Shown: piece after piece, positions 11,883-27,100 of the stretch | Layout of the letters: every line of letters begins with the position of its first letter | How positions within the stretch are numbered: the stretch's first letter is position 1 | The notes under the pieces: generated by a model | Database searches by the model: none | The model's input: the letters and a program-made list of their open reading frames with translations, nothing else | Told to the model about the DNA's origin: nothing | Translations under genes and position numbers: made by a program | Assembly: GCA_019009955.1 (NCBI GenBank) | Contig: CM032230.1 | Coordinates: 122,330,501-122,394,500, forward strand | Reading direction: 5' to 3' | Origin: Riptortus pedestris | Taxonomy: Eukaryota > Arthropoda > Insecta > Hemiptera > Alydidae | Length of the DNA stretch: 64,000 bases

Positions 11883-14437
11883 GTAATATTTTTTTTCTTC
11901 AATTTGAACTACTGTTTTAAATATTTTAATTTATTTTTTGTTCATATTGATAATACGTTTTAAACTATTTTAATATTAGCACATATTGTCTTATACTTTT
12001 AACATTATATGATATTTAATATAGTGTTATGAAAATAATGGAGCATTTATAGAGATAAATTTGGGATCTGGGATTTTTTCAGCCAGCCCATATCCCTAGC
12101 CTATAAATTATATTCTCTGACATTTTTTGATCCAATGAATTGGAATGGAGTTATCAGCTCTCACTTTCAAATGAAATAATTTAAAAGAAGTTTAGCAAAA
12201 CATTTTATTTATTTTATTTAACAATAATACAAGGAAGTCATGTAGTACCCACATTATATTTGTTACGTTAGTTTACTTGCTTTTGGAGCCATATTGCCTT
12301 CTACCTGGATCACTGCAGTGCCTTTTTTATTATGTTTCTTTGCTACTGAATAATTATGATTCATTGAGAATCGTGGTAGATGTGAATGGATTGCTCAGAA
12401 CTGTTGCCATCAAATTCTGGAATACATTGCAGAAATATACTTCGGACTTCCCGAAACTACTTGAGGAATTACTAATTGCTTAAAATAAAAAACATATGGA
12501 GGAGTAACAATTATTTACATTATAATGGGTCCTTCACTTCCAACACTGCAAAAGTTACATCTTTCATGAGACTAGTAAAAGTGAGGTTATGCCAGGAACA
12601 GGGTTATTTGAGTTGACCAAAATGAAGTTAGAGATGAAAATTAGAGATTAAGAGGATATTCAAAACAAATCATTCTTTAGGCATCTGATTTAAATAAGAA
12701 GCAATGAATGTGTTACCCAAGTATAACAGATTTGTACTAATTTTATTTTATTTTTTTTTTTTTTGTTATTATCCTCTCCAGTTTTTAGTATAGAAAGATA
12801 AAATGTCATTGAATCTTATTAATTACATGTATGAAATAATTGATTTTTAAAATAAGAAACAATAACAACAAAATGTATTATTATTGATTTTAATGTTTAC
12901 ATTTTCAGACAAGTAGTAACGGACTGTGGTAAACTACAAATGTGCCTTGCTAATGCAATAGTTGACCATGAAATGAAAGTAGAGTCGAATATTGTTGCTC
13001 CCTTAATGGGGGTATGTGAAACAGACTACCCTAATATCATTAAAATGAAAAGAAACTTATCAAAACTAATTTTAGATATGGACTCAGCTAGGACTAGGTA
13101 AGCATCCAATTTAAATTAGACATTGCTTGAAATAAAAATTCATAACATTTTTCTTCAAAAGGTAGGCTTGTAAAATGATATTGTAGCTTATCCTATAATT
13201 GTTATCTGATTCCTTCTCTCACTTGTTCTTATTGAAAAAAAATATATATATTTTTTTTTCAATGAAGAGTCAACACAAAAAATATATCTATGCAAGACAG
13301 GTTACTTACCGTCGTTAATCATCCTATTTCATTACTTGAAGTAAAGATGTTTAATTTCTTCCTGGTTCTTGAGCACAGCATAACTCCAGTAGTGTCATGT
13401 ACAACCTGATACACATATTTACTGATTTTACAATTGGCTTCTCCACGTGGTCCTTGTTTATCGTCGCTCAGAATTATTTGGAGCTGTAACGAGCCGCAAT
13501 AAACAAGAACCTCCTCAAGAAGGCAATTGTAAAATGGGTTATAGTGGGTTGCACTACCGGACACTGCTGGAGTTATATGCTGCACTCAAGAACAGAAAAG
13601 AAATCCCTATGACAGTTTGAAACATTAAAAACATCTAAGAAAATTTACATGCACAGACATTTTCTTTTTTCATTTGTCATGGTTCCCACTAGCATAAACT
13701 TGAGAAGTTTGAAAATCCAATTTTTATCTTGCCTTGAATACTCACTCCTATGATGCTTTCTTAAGTTTAAAAAGTCGACTCAATAAACCTGGTGACTATG
13801 TTTTGTTTTTTTAATCATAATTAAAACATTCTTAGAAATATCATGTCTTCTTGAAGGTACCAGCAAGCTCAAAAGCATGGTCCAGGGGGTCCAGGTTCTA
13901 AAGTGGATTCAATCCGGGATGAACTTGAAGAGGCTGAAACAAAAGTTGAACAGTGTCGTGTAAGTCTACATATTTACTTTTTGGTAATAAAAGTACTTCT
14001 TTTCTAAAAAATTAAATGACCTTTAAATTTTCTTTCTTAATATCTTGATGATGAAGAAGTTTTATTTTATTTTCCAAACTCCAAAAATTGTAATTTGAGA
14101 AATAAACAGTCACAGTGTTGAGATATAAATGAGTTAATAACATAAAATTGGCTTCTAAATGAAATAAAAATATTTTATTTTACTCAAATAAATTGGTTTA
14201 ATGTTTTATAAATTTTTGGTGGCAGTGTTTTTGAAATGTAACTTAATAATCTATATGCATATTCAAACATGAGACCTTTCACATGGAGAATGAGAATAAT
14301 ATTGAAAAATAAAAAATAAATAACTAGTTAAATACTTACCTTTGGGTCTGTAACTTTAAGAACCTGTATTACAAGTCTTGAGTAAATAAATTACGAAGTT
14401 CATTACTTTTACAGTCTTTTCTTTGGAGGTTTACTTT

Positions 14438-14499
<62 letters not shown>

Positions 14500-17400
14500 C
14501 CGGGACGAAAAGATAGCCCACCCTATATTTTTTCTCTTAATCATTTTTAACTAATATAATTTGTATTTATTAATATGTAGTGTATTCTGCTCAAATTTGA
14601 ACCGATAATCAATCTAATAAGAGTCGGAAAAAAAATAATTGGTAAGAATTAATAAATAATACTTGATTAGGTCTAAGACAATATGATCGGACAGTGAACA
14701 ATAATAATAAAATCCATTATTAAAAAGACATTAAAAGAATACTAATGAAAAGTCAATATCCTGTATACGCACCACCTTTTTCTAATGCAGCAATCATACG
14801 ATTTGAAAGTGAGTTAAAATGGGGACGAATCAACTCTTGAGGTAGTTTGGTCCACTCCTCCTGAATTGTTTTGTTTAATTCTTCAACGCACTCAAATTAT
14901 CGGCTCCCACTGTAAACACTTCTTGCTAGATGTCCCCATACATTTTCAATGATATTAAAGTCCGGGGAACGAGCCGGCCAATCTATAATTCTGATCCTTC
15001 CTTTTCTAAAAAATTCTTTTGCAACTTTCGCCGTATGAACTGGAGCATTATCTTGTAGAAAAATTACGTTCTCTTTAGGAACAAGTTCAAAATATTTTTG
15101 TAGTTGGTTTTCTAACAAATTAACATATTGCTGAGTGTTCATTCTACCAGAAATAAACACGATATCAGTTTTGTGATCATAGCCAATGCCTCCCCATATC
15201 ATGACGCTGCCTCCTCCCATTTGCCTCTTGGAAAACATTTTTTCTTCTTTCCGTAGATCATGGTAATAGTGAGCCCAGCCATCAGGACCGTCGAGGTTGA
15301 ATTTTTTTTTCGTCGGTGAACAAGATTTCTTTCCACTCGTCTTTCCATTGGACTTGTTCACGGGCAAACTCCTTACGCCTTTCTTTATGCGCCATGCTTA
15401 GAGGTGGCATACCTTTCATTTTCTTTCTTTTGATGTGAGGAGCTGCACGAATCATCCTCTGGACGTTTTTCAAATTCGTCACTACACCAGCTCTAGCCGC
15501 AATTTGACGGGCCGTTAATGATGAGTTGGATGCAACCCTTAAAATTGCTCGTTTTTGCCGTGTTGTTAAAGCCGGCGGCCTTCCAGGAGATTTCTTCGTC
15601 CCATAGCTTTCTGGAGACTTCAAAAAATTTAAAATCACTTTTCTACTCCTACCGGTATTTTTTGAAATATCGGAAATACAAAACCCTCGATTTTTCATTC
15701 GCTGAATGATATTTTTTTCACCTGGTGATAATGATTTTGCTCGTCCCATCTCACTAAAATAATGTTAACAACTTAAAAGAATAAGCAGAACTGGATTAGC
15801 CTTGTCTACTCAGAGGGATTTGGTTTTCTTTGGAAAGAAACAATAGGTGTGCTATCTTTTTGTCTTAACGCAAATCAAGTAATAATATTAATTCTCACAA
15901 GCTGTTTTTCCTACCTCCTTAATCCTTAATGGATCCTTAATCCTTAATGAAACCTTAATTCTTAATGAATCCTTAATCCTTTAATCCTCAACCCCTATTG
16001 ATTAAGAGAAAAAATATCGGGTGGGCTATCTTTTTGTCCCGGACCTTATATATATTTACAGAGATAATTAGAATATATATTTAAACTTCAAATAACTTTG
16101 ACACATTACAATGTTTTGTGTTCAGATTTATTTTGTTTTTATTTTAAATATCCTTCCTCATTTGCTAAGAAAGAATTTTTGCTTACTGAATCTTGAAGGT
16201 TTATATGATACTGCTTAAGAAATACATGATAATATTTGAAAGTTTAGGGGTAGTGGTAGTCCTTTAATAATGTACTAAATTATTGTTTAGAGAGGCCATG
16301 TTCAAACCTTGGGCGGGATCAAAGTCTAAATTTCAATTAGCTCTTCTGTTACTGAAGCTTTGAGGTTAGACTTCTGCCCATACCCTTGGCATTCGGCATC
16401 ATAAGGAAATCAATTAGCTATGCGGATAAAGGAGTAGCAATCTTTACTTTCTAACCATAATACAACAGGGAATTGTTTCAAGCTGATCTCTTGACCTCCC
16501 ACCAATGCAGTGAGGCAGACTTTGGCTGTTCATGGGCTGTTGAGCCAAATATTTCAGTTTTGAAATTTTGAGTCAGTTGCTCACGAGCAATTGCTAAACA
16601 GAGTGGGGTTTGAGTTGTGATTCCAGTCTTATACTTCTAGGCTCACCACCTCATTTTAGAGTTCAGAAAAGTGTAGAACCAATTGTGTCACACTTTTTTG
16701 TTTAAATTAACATGATTTTGATATATTTGCAGACGCAATGAGTTTATTATATTTTTCCATTACAGGAGAAAGGTCCCTAGAGCTGTTACAACTGCAGTGC
16801 CTGTCATGTTTATTTTCTTTCAATAAAAATGATTTAATTATGACTAGCAAAACTTTAGTAGAACATTCCATGATACATTCTATGTAAGGAGATCTTAATA
16901 ATGATGTCATGAACTTGTGGAAGTCTAAATGAGAATTTTTAATATAATTAAATTTTCTAAGCTAAGTGCTCTTATTTTGGCTAACTTTCTTTTAAATATC
17001 CATCAATTCATTTGGACTGACTAAGAAAGAGTTTTTGTTATCTGGATTCTTTAGGGTTTTTACTTACACATACTTATATAACAAAAGGTACTTTTTGAAA
17101 ATCCTTGGGGGGGGGGGCTGCAGTGATCTAGTGATTAAAGCACTGCACTACTATACTAGAAGTGCCAAATTCAAATCCTGAATTCACACTCTAAATTTAA
17201 TTATAGCTGATTCCCCTGATGTCCACTTGGCATTAGGAGCTTAATTAACTTCTTTGGTCAGTAATTCTACTACAATTTGGTTAACCAATTAAACTCCCAT
17301 CTGTGTGGCAGACCTTCATAGGCTGTTGTGTCAGTGATTTTCATTTTAAACTAATTCCATTAGCAGTTCTTCCGTTTCACTGTATTTGAAATTCTTAAGC

Positions 17401-17722
17401 ATTATTATATAAAATAAGTCCAATCAAATTAAATTATTAATTGCATATATAATTTTTTTCAATTAGGATGCTTTGGCTTGTGAGATGCTGCAGTTGATAG
17501 CTAGGGAATCAGAACTGTCAATGACCATTCTTGAATATGCAAGGCTGCAAAAGAACTACCATCAAACTGCAGTTGCTATTCTTGATGAAATTATTCCCGA
17601 AATGGAATCCGCTATTGGTAAATATTTTTCTTGAAATGAAAACTAATTTTTAAAAAGAGTAGTTTGTTTATTAATATTAAATACATAAATATATATTTTC
17701 TGATTGCTTTATTAATATACAT

Positions 17723-17789
<67 letters not shown>

Positions 17790-20700
17790 CACGCACATAT
17801 ATGAATGATAAACTATCATTAACAGTGTTGATAATATTTAATTAATTGAATAATTTAATTTTATAAGATTAGTATTATAATAAAAGGTGTAACTATTCAC
17901 TTTTTATTACTTGTTTCTTTATATTTCCTTTCTTTATGAATAAATAAATATATTTACAAGCATAACATAAAATAAATAAATTGATACCTTTATCAATTTA
18001 TTTATTTTATGTTTATGATTACTTATTACTTTCAAACATTTCTAATATGCATAATACAATTTTTTGTTTTCTTTTATGAACGTTGTTTTTTTTGGGGGTA
18101 TTCACTAACATAACATGTTTAAGAACACAGTGTGTATAATTCTTCAATTTATTGATGTTGACTTATTTTTATTAGAAAGAAACTATCAGTGAAACATTTT
18201 AAGTATTATAACTTTTAATGTCATCTATATATATATATGAGTGGATTATATCAATTTCACTCTTTTTTTCTTTAATTTATATAAAATAATAACATTATGG
18301 AACAGTATTATGTAAGGGAGTGTTTTATTTTCAAATGGGATACTAATGTTAGTAGGGATTCAGTTCAGTTATTTTAATATCATAGAGTGCTGTTGCCTGC
18401 CAATTGGTCCATAATAAGGATGTAATTTAAAAATTGTCTTATCAAATGCTGTATCTTGCTTGCTTTATTTCATTTTGTGGGTAACAAATCTCCTTTTGGA
18501 TTTTACAGTCATTAATAAATATCAAGGAACTAATTAATGCACACTCATATATATATCTATATATATATATATATATAGATATATATATATATCTATATAT
18601 ATATAGATATATATATATATATTAGTTATGCAATTATATTATATAGAATATTTATTAATTATTATAAATCATGTCATATTTAATTACAAATTAACTGGTT
18701 GGAAATTAAAGTACTAATATCACTAGTAGTCGTTCACTTAGGAATAGATTATTTACCATTGTTTAGGTCTTTTACACTTCTTTTCTCCCAAGTTATTTTG
18801 ACACTGACATGAAAAATATATAAAAAGAAATAAATATAATCCTGTTTTTTCATTTATGAAAGTACAGATACTTTCTGCAATAGAAGCGTATATTAATAGT
18901 TCCAATTTGTTTTGTGTAATAGGATATATAGTTGATGGCACAAAATGGTTAGACTCTGGATTGTTTTAACAAAGAAAATTCTAGAATTGTCTAATATTTC
19001 TTTAGATTGTTTAATGTTTAATAAAAAAATAGTTTCTTTAATTTTCAATTTAGATAAGACTTTAGTTTAACTTGAAATGTGTTTTCAGGTGAAAGTTTTG
19101 TGAAGCCAGTGTTCGGAAAACCCCTTGAAGAACACTTACGGGTGACTGATAGAAAAATAGCCTACCCTATTGAGCTGTGCGTGTGTGGCTTACTTGAATT
19201 GGGTATTGCTGAAGAGGGTCTATTCAGGGTAGCTCCAGGTAAGAACTCAGAAATCTAATCTTCCATTTTTTTCTTCCCTAAATTTAAGCTACGGAAACAT
19301 AAAATAGTTTGGAATATTATAGTAGTGATAAATATTAAGTTAAATGAACCTTTCAATTGAGGGCTGTGCATAAAAGGCAAAAGTATTAATGCTCTAAGAG
19401 TTATGGATTCAAGGGCAAGTAAGTATTAGAAACTTATTTAGTAACAAACTGACTAAATAAAGTACTTAGCTTTGCTCTGATTAGAGAAGAAAGGTAACCT
19501 GTTGGTAACTGAGTCATACCAGAATAAATTGATAAAATTTTAAAAATAAAGAAATACTGCATTCATATGTATGGGGTTAAGGCTGATGAATTTTTATTTA
19601 TTTTTTTCAATTGTAGGGCTAAAAATCATATGGAAGTTAAATATATATACATATAAACAATGTTTTTCATTGGATATTACATAAATTTTAAGCAAACTAA
19701 GACTGGTCAAGTTTAGTTATAAGCTAATGCACTTTCATAACCTTAAATCCCCAGGCCATGAGGAAAACAAATGAAAAGTTCATCAAAATTCTTAATCCCC
19801 TCTCTTTAGCGCTCTCTGTTGGTATTCCATTATTCTATTTTAAATATAAAGAATCAATAGATATATATTTGCTATTAAAATATGTTGAACATAAATCTTT
19901 GTCAAGGCTTATCTGTTTATATAAACTGAAAATAGCACAATTGATGACTTGCTGTTTCAAATTGATTGCAGAGACTACTGTTAAAAAGGACTATTTATAA
20001 TAAAAATCTGATGTGGCATGACATAATTTTCCCATATTCCTATTAAATAAAATAAACAAAATGTCTTCCTGCATTTCATTTGAATGCTATGCACAATATC
20101 TGTTTTCCATTGGATCATATCAAAAATGGCATAGAAAATAATTTATAAATATTTTCATGGTAAACATAAATGCTCCTATACAAATCATTGAATCTGTTAA
20201 AGGTATGGAGAAATTCACAATGTTTTAATTTGTACTTCTCTAAACCAACTCTCTACCTTTGCCAATTAGGTTAGGTTAATTCTTTTTTTTGGGCGAGAAA
20301 CTACTGGGGTTATTACGCCCTCCTTTGTCAATTATAATCAAAAGGAGTGGTGCACAACTAGATGGTACAACAGTTCTGAATATAACTTCATTGTTATGGT
20401 GGATAATACTGTTGAAATCTGTAACTTTACTTCGTTCAAAGAACAAAAATATATGTGGAAGCTCTCTTTTGAAGTAGATTTTTCTTTTTATTTTTTGGCT
20501 TTATACAACCATGTTGGGTTTTATTTTTTTACTACATTGAAATTGATTTATTCAATAAAAAAGTTATTTAGAAAATATGAACTTTTTATTGTGCTGATAA
20601 CATGTATAATTGTTTTTAGGTGCTTCAAAATTACGCCGTATGAAATTGAGCTTGGATGCTCACTGTTTAGAGTCTGCCTTGCAAACACGTGATCCTCATG

Positions 20701-23700
20701 TCTTTGCTGGTGTCCTCAAGTCCTACCTTCGAGAACTACCCGATCCATTGTTAACTCATCAGCTTTATGAACAATGGATGGCTGCTGCCAAGTAAAGATG
20801 CTACTTTTCATTTATTATTATCTATGTATATATAAAATTGTAACCTCTGTCTGTACATTGATTTTTTTCGCGAAATTTCACGATAACTTTTCGTTTCACA
20901 TGTCATAGACACCATATCTGCATTTTGTTTCTTTCGTGTATGTTTGTTTGTTTGTTTGTTTGTTACCTTTTCACGCATAAACGGCTGAACCGAATTTTAT
21001 GAAACTTGGTATGTATATTACTACTAACCCAACTTAGACTTTAGGCTATATTAATTTTCTCTGAGACGAACAGGAGTGGGGGTTATAAGGGAAGCCTGAA
21101 ATTAAAAATAGCGATATTTCGTTTTCTATTGGTTTTTCAGCAAGTATGCACATAACAAAATTTGTTTATTTTGTTATTTAGAGTAACTTTTGTTATATAC
21201 ACTTTTGTCGTATACCAAAGTTTAAATGCGTTATACGCTGAAAATTATAGCGGGAGTCAACAATATTATTTGCCAAAAAAGACTCAACCGAACTAAATAA
21301 AACTCGGTATGTGTATTAGCAGTGAGGCTTTCATTATAATAAGCCATACCACCATTTCTATGGACGGGCAGGAGTAGGGGTTATAAGGGAAGCCTGAAAT
21401 TAAAAATAGCGATATTTCGTTTCCTATTGGTTTTTCCGCAAATATAAACATATCAAAAGTTGTTTATTTTGTAATTTAGAGTAACTTTTATTATATGCAC
21501 TTTTGCCGTATACGGAAGTATAAATGAGTTATACGCTAAAAACTATAGCGGGAGCCCACAATTTTATTTGGCACAAAAGACTCAACCGAACTAAACCAAA
21601 CTCGCTATGTGAATTAATACTAACGATTTCCTTATAATAAGCCATACTAACATTTTTAGGGACGGGCAGGAGTGGGGGTTATAAGGGAGGCCTGAAATTA
21701 AAAATAGCGATATTTCGTTTCCTATTGCTTTTTCAGCAAATATGCACATAAAAAAAGTTGTTTATTTTGTTATTTAGAGTAACTTTTGTTATATGCACTT
21801 CCGTATATGGAAGCATAAATAAATAAGGGAGGCCTGAAATTATTAATAATGCTTTCCTATTGGGGTTTCGGCAAATATGCACATAACAAAAGTTGTTTAT
21901 TTTGTTATTTAGAGAAATTTGCTCAACACTTCTTTTCAATATGAACTACCAGGTACCTCACCTGAAAAAATTAATTCAAATGTATATCAATATTTTCTCC
22001 TTAATAATTCCATTCTATGCATAATGCACAGGAGACGGGAAATATGACAATTAGCAGGACAGTGAAGTCTTACATAAAAAAATAATTTTATTATTAACAA
22101 ATGCCAACAACGGGTATTAACCCTAAACACTGGAACGGGTAAATTTCAAAATATTGTGCAAAGTAAAGCCTGGCCAAAAAGTTCTATCACCATTCAGCCT
22201 CAAATCAATTCCCGATCGAAGCCGGGTATCTGAGCTAGTTAGTGATAAAAATGAAATACATTAAATGCTAAAACTAAATTTTGAAGGGAAGTATATAAAA
22301 TACTATTTGTTTCTTCTTAGTTAGACTTCCAAAAGTTTCCCAGATATAACAAGCTCTTCAATATGTTCTTAATTTTTTTTTTTTTTTAAATTGGGTTATA
22401 ACAATGGTTGTGTATAACAATATAGAATTTGTCAAAATAACATTTAATACAATTGGATTTTTCCACTGTGTAAAGTTTTTTCAAAAGGTTTTTGGCAATT
22501 TTTATTTTGGCATAAGTAGTTTAACTCTAGCTCTATATTTTAATGATTTGGCTGTTATGTAAAATCATGAAAAGGTGACCATTCTACAAAAATGGAAGTT
22601 TTCTATGTAAGCCACTGATAAATCATTGGTCAGTTTTGTCGTATGTTTCCATCCAGAATACTTGGCTAGAAAGGAAACAATTCTCATTTTATTGGTAACC
22701 TGTAGATAACCCATCTTAATTAGCACTAGCTCAGATACCCGGCTTCGCCCGGGAATTCATTTGAGGCTGAATGGTGAAGGTATTTTATTAGCAAGGCTTT
22801 ACTTTGCACAACATTTTGACATTTATCCGCCCCAGTGTTTAGGGTCTATACCTGTCATTGCTGTGGATTTGTTAATAATAAAATTCTAGGAAAAGACTTC
22901 ACAGTCCTCCATATTGTCATATTTCACGCCTCCTGTGCATTAGACATAGATTTGAATTATTAAGGACAAAATATTTACATAGATTTGAATTAATTTTTCC
23001 AGGTGAGGTACGTGGTAGTTCATATTGGAAAGAATTGTTGAGTATACCGTTTCTACGCTAATTACTTGCTTCATACATTGTTCCCAAAAAAGTGTATCTA
23101 AAAAAAGTTACTCTAAATAACAAAGTAAACCACTTTTGTTATGTGCATGTTTGTCGAAAAACAAATAGACAATGAAATATCTCGAATTTTTATTTCAGGC
23201 GAAATACCGGTATTTTTAAATTTAGGCCTCCCTTACAACCCACACTCCTGCCCGTCCCTAGAAATGTTGGTATGGCTTATAATAATGAAGGCGTTAGTGC
23301 TAATACACATACCGAGTTTTATTTAGTTCGGTTGACTCTTTTGTGCCAAATAAACTGTTCACTTCCGCTCTAGGTTTTAGCGTATATCTCGTTTATAATT
23401 TGGTATACGAAAAAAGTGTATATAAAAAAAAGTTACTCTAAATAACAAAATAAACAACTTTTGTTATGTTCATATTTGCCGAAAAACGAATAGGAAACGA
23501 AATATTGCTATTTTTAATTTCAGGCTTTTCTTACAACCCCCACTCCTGCTCGTCCCTAGAAATGATGACATGGCTTAATATAATGAAGGCGTTAGTGCTA
23601 ATACACATACCGAGTTTTATTTATTTCGGTTGAGTCTTTTGTGCCAAATAAACTTCTTCACTTCCGCTATAGGTTTTAGCGTATATCTCGTTTATAATTT

Positions 23701-24076
23701 GGTATACGAAAAAAATGTATATAACAAAAGTTACTCTAAATAACAAAGTGAACAACTTTTGTTTTGTTCATATTTGCTGAAAACCAATAGGAAACGAAAT
23801 ATCGCTATTTTTAATTTCAGGCTTCCCTTATAACCCCCACTCCTGTTCGTCTCAGAGGATATTAATATAGCCTAAAGTCTAAGTTGGGTTAGTAGTAATA
23901 TACATACCAAGTTTCATAAAATTCGGTTCAGCCGTTTATGCGTGAAAAGGTAACAAACAAACAAATAAACAAACACACACGAAAGAAACAAAATGCAGTT
24001 ATGGTGTCTAGGACATGTGAAATGAAAAGTTATCATGAAAATTCATGAAAAAAATCAATGTACAGACAGAGGTTAC

Positions 24077-24121
<45 letters not shown>

Positions 24122-27100
24122 TTAGCAACATAAAGTAGACATAAATAACTAACATAGCATATTAGAAATTATTATTTATTTCTGGCTTTTATATTATTTT
24201 AGGGTTGTGGCTGTTGGTACCCAAGAGGATGGTTTGAATGCCATGTGGAATGTTCTTCATAGCTTACCTCAAGCAAATTTTGACAATCTTCAATACTTAA
24301 TTAAGTTCCTAGCTACTCTGGCAAGTAATAAACAGTTAAATAAAATGACTCCCCAGAATATTGCTATAGTCATTGCACCAAACATTATTTGGAGCCCCAA
24401 TGAGGATTCAAATAACATAGGGTAAGCATTTCTAACAGTATTATTCGATGCTAAAGAATATTATATGAATATACAAATACTATTATTGAGTTGTTGATTC
24501 ATTTCATTAGTAATTATTCATTTCAACAACTGATTAAAATTTAGTCCTGGGAGACTTTAGAAAATTCACTCCAGTCTGTAATTAGATGCGATTGTGTATT
24601 CCCAACTTAAAGAAGTGCTTTAACCTTGTAACTACGAGGGCGTATTGAAAAGTAAGGTCTCCTATTTTTTTTTTCATAGAAAATTTAATTTATTTACAAC
24701 TTTGGTTACATCGTTGGAAGGGTTGAATATTTACCTATTTTTCTACATATTCGCCTTGACGATCAATAACTTTTTGCATTCTGTTTACCAGCTTTTTAAT
24801 GCCGGTTCCATACCACTCTCCCACCGCGTCACGAAGCCAACTGACGACTGCTTTTCAAGACGGAGAAGTCAGCGGGAAAGGTTATGGCCACCATTTTCTG
24901 GGACCGGAACGGGGTTCTGTTGGTTGATTTCATGCCAAAAGGAACAACAATCAACTCAGAAAGCTACTGCGAGACTCTCAAGAAACTTCGGCGAACCATT
25001 CAAGACAAATGAAGGGGTAGGCTCACCAAAGGAGTGTGTTTGCTTCATGACAATGCGCGTCCACATGTGTCACATCAAACGACCACCCTACTCAATGGAT
25101 TCGGCTGGGATATCATCGACCACCCTCCTTACAGCCTGGACCTTGCCCCCAGCGACTACCACTTGTTTCCCGCTCTCAAGAAACACCTTGGGGGGCAGAA
25201 ATTCAAGTCTGATGAGGAAGTTCAAGAAGCTGTCGTCAGTTGGCTTCGTGACGCGGCGGGAGAGTGGTACGGCACCGGCATTAAAAAGCTGGTAAACAGA
25301 ATGCAAAAAGTTATTGATCGTCAAGGCGAATATGTAGAAAAATAGGTAAATATTCAACCCTTCCAACGATGTAACCAAAGTTGTAAATAAATTAAATTTT
25401 CTATGAAAAAAAAAATAGGAGACCTTACTTTTCAATACGCCCTAGAATTGATGACTTACATATAAGACAACCCCAGAGAGTGCAATGTGTGTGGTTGGCT
25501 CATATATAAACCAGCTGCTTGTAGTGGCCAGGTGCTGGTGGCTCGTATATAAGCCAGCCACAATCAAGGCACTGGGTACTGTTGGCTCCCATAATTTAAT
25601 AATTATTTCAAATTTTCTTTTAAATCAGCCTGAATAGAGCAGAGATTTATTGAAGAGGAAAGTAAAATCATAAAATCCTGTTTTTTTTTTTTTTTTTTCA
25701 CTTAAACGTATGGGATATTTCTATTTTTAGTTTTCAATATTAAGCAAATTTACATTCGTTGTCCAATTATAATAAAGCTATTTTATCCCTTAATTTTCCG
25801 TTTTAAATACTACAATTTCTTTATATTGTACTAGTAATAATAGAGAATCTCAGAATTGAAAATGATATAAGACTGCTCCTCTGATGCCATCAGTGTATAT
25901 TACTGACATCATTCAAGTTAAATTACTGTTCCTGTTAGAATGTAAACATACTCATCCAAATGTACCTTTCTCATTTCTTTTAACTTCAGAAAGAAAATGC
26001 ATTATGGGTCTTGCTACTTAGAAATACCCGTGTGAGACTTTTTTTTTTAACTGCTTAATTAATCTTTATCTGCAGGATAATTTGTAAATATATTATTTAA
26101 TACTATTTGTTCGAATTACTTTGACAGTTACATTATGAATATTTTTATTCAGTTTTGAGGAGTTATTACACATAAATTAGTAGTTACTTTTATAATAAAA
26201 AATTAATGTTTTAACAGGCAAAATATGACTACAGCTAACCTTCATTCTGTGATAGTGGATTGTTTAGTGTCTTTCTCAGACTGGTTTTTTCCTGGAGGTA
26301 AGATTTTAAATATGTGATTTATGTAGTGTATAGAAATTATTTTTTTCAGTGTTATGTACTGCATCAGTTATTTATGATGACTGAAATGCTACTTTGGGTA
26401 ATATGGTGGGGTTTACTACAGGTTAGCACCCTTTTATAGCAAGATTGGGACTAATGTTCTATTTAGTGAGGTTGTCCGTAAATAAATTCCTATTGCCCAA
26501 GCAGAACCCATGGCAAGGTTTATCAGGTGCATAAGACCAATATTTTAACTTATGTGGCTTGTGCAAAATTTGTTACTAGCAGTGTTTATTAGGGATATGT
26601 ACTCCCTGCTTATGTGTGATTAGGAAGGAGGTAGAGGCATTCCCCAGTTTTGAACTGGAGTTTCTAGTAGAGTAATGTAATACATTACCCTCTATGGGAC
26701 TGTTGACACTTCTTAAAAAATATAATGTGGGTAAACTAAAAGAATAAATTTAATGTGGGCACCAGATGATGACAGCTTTGTACTCTTATTAAATGAACTA
26801 AACAAAATGTTTGGGAGCACTTCATTTAATATGATTTAATTTGTAAGTTTCATATAATATATTTGCCCCATTATGTCGGAACAGAATATTTCAGAACATA
26901 ATTTATAAATCTTTTCATGGGTAACAAAAATAACTATTCCAAATTTGTTGTACCTCTAATATATAGGTGCAGTGAAACTTCCTCTATTAGTCGATTTGAA
27001 AGCCAAAATGGATATTTCCATTGAAATTTGATAACCAAAAATGTTTCTGATTACAATACTTCCCTTATGCCACACAAGGAAGTAATAAGAAATCTTTAAA

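Noticed and set aside
12277..12483. 68-codon plus-strand frame in a RhoGAP intron
   Set aside because: Protein-like composition but the phase does not link exons 11809-11882 and 12909-13097, which already join perfectly.
13319..13585. 88-codon minus-strand frame
   Set aside because: It lies on the imperfect palindrome; the open frame is a by-product of its higher GC.
20829..24090. A gene in the foldback element
   Set aside because: Short frames such as 21733-21939 and 23141-23326 come from the subrepeats; no transposase motif in arms or centre.
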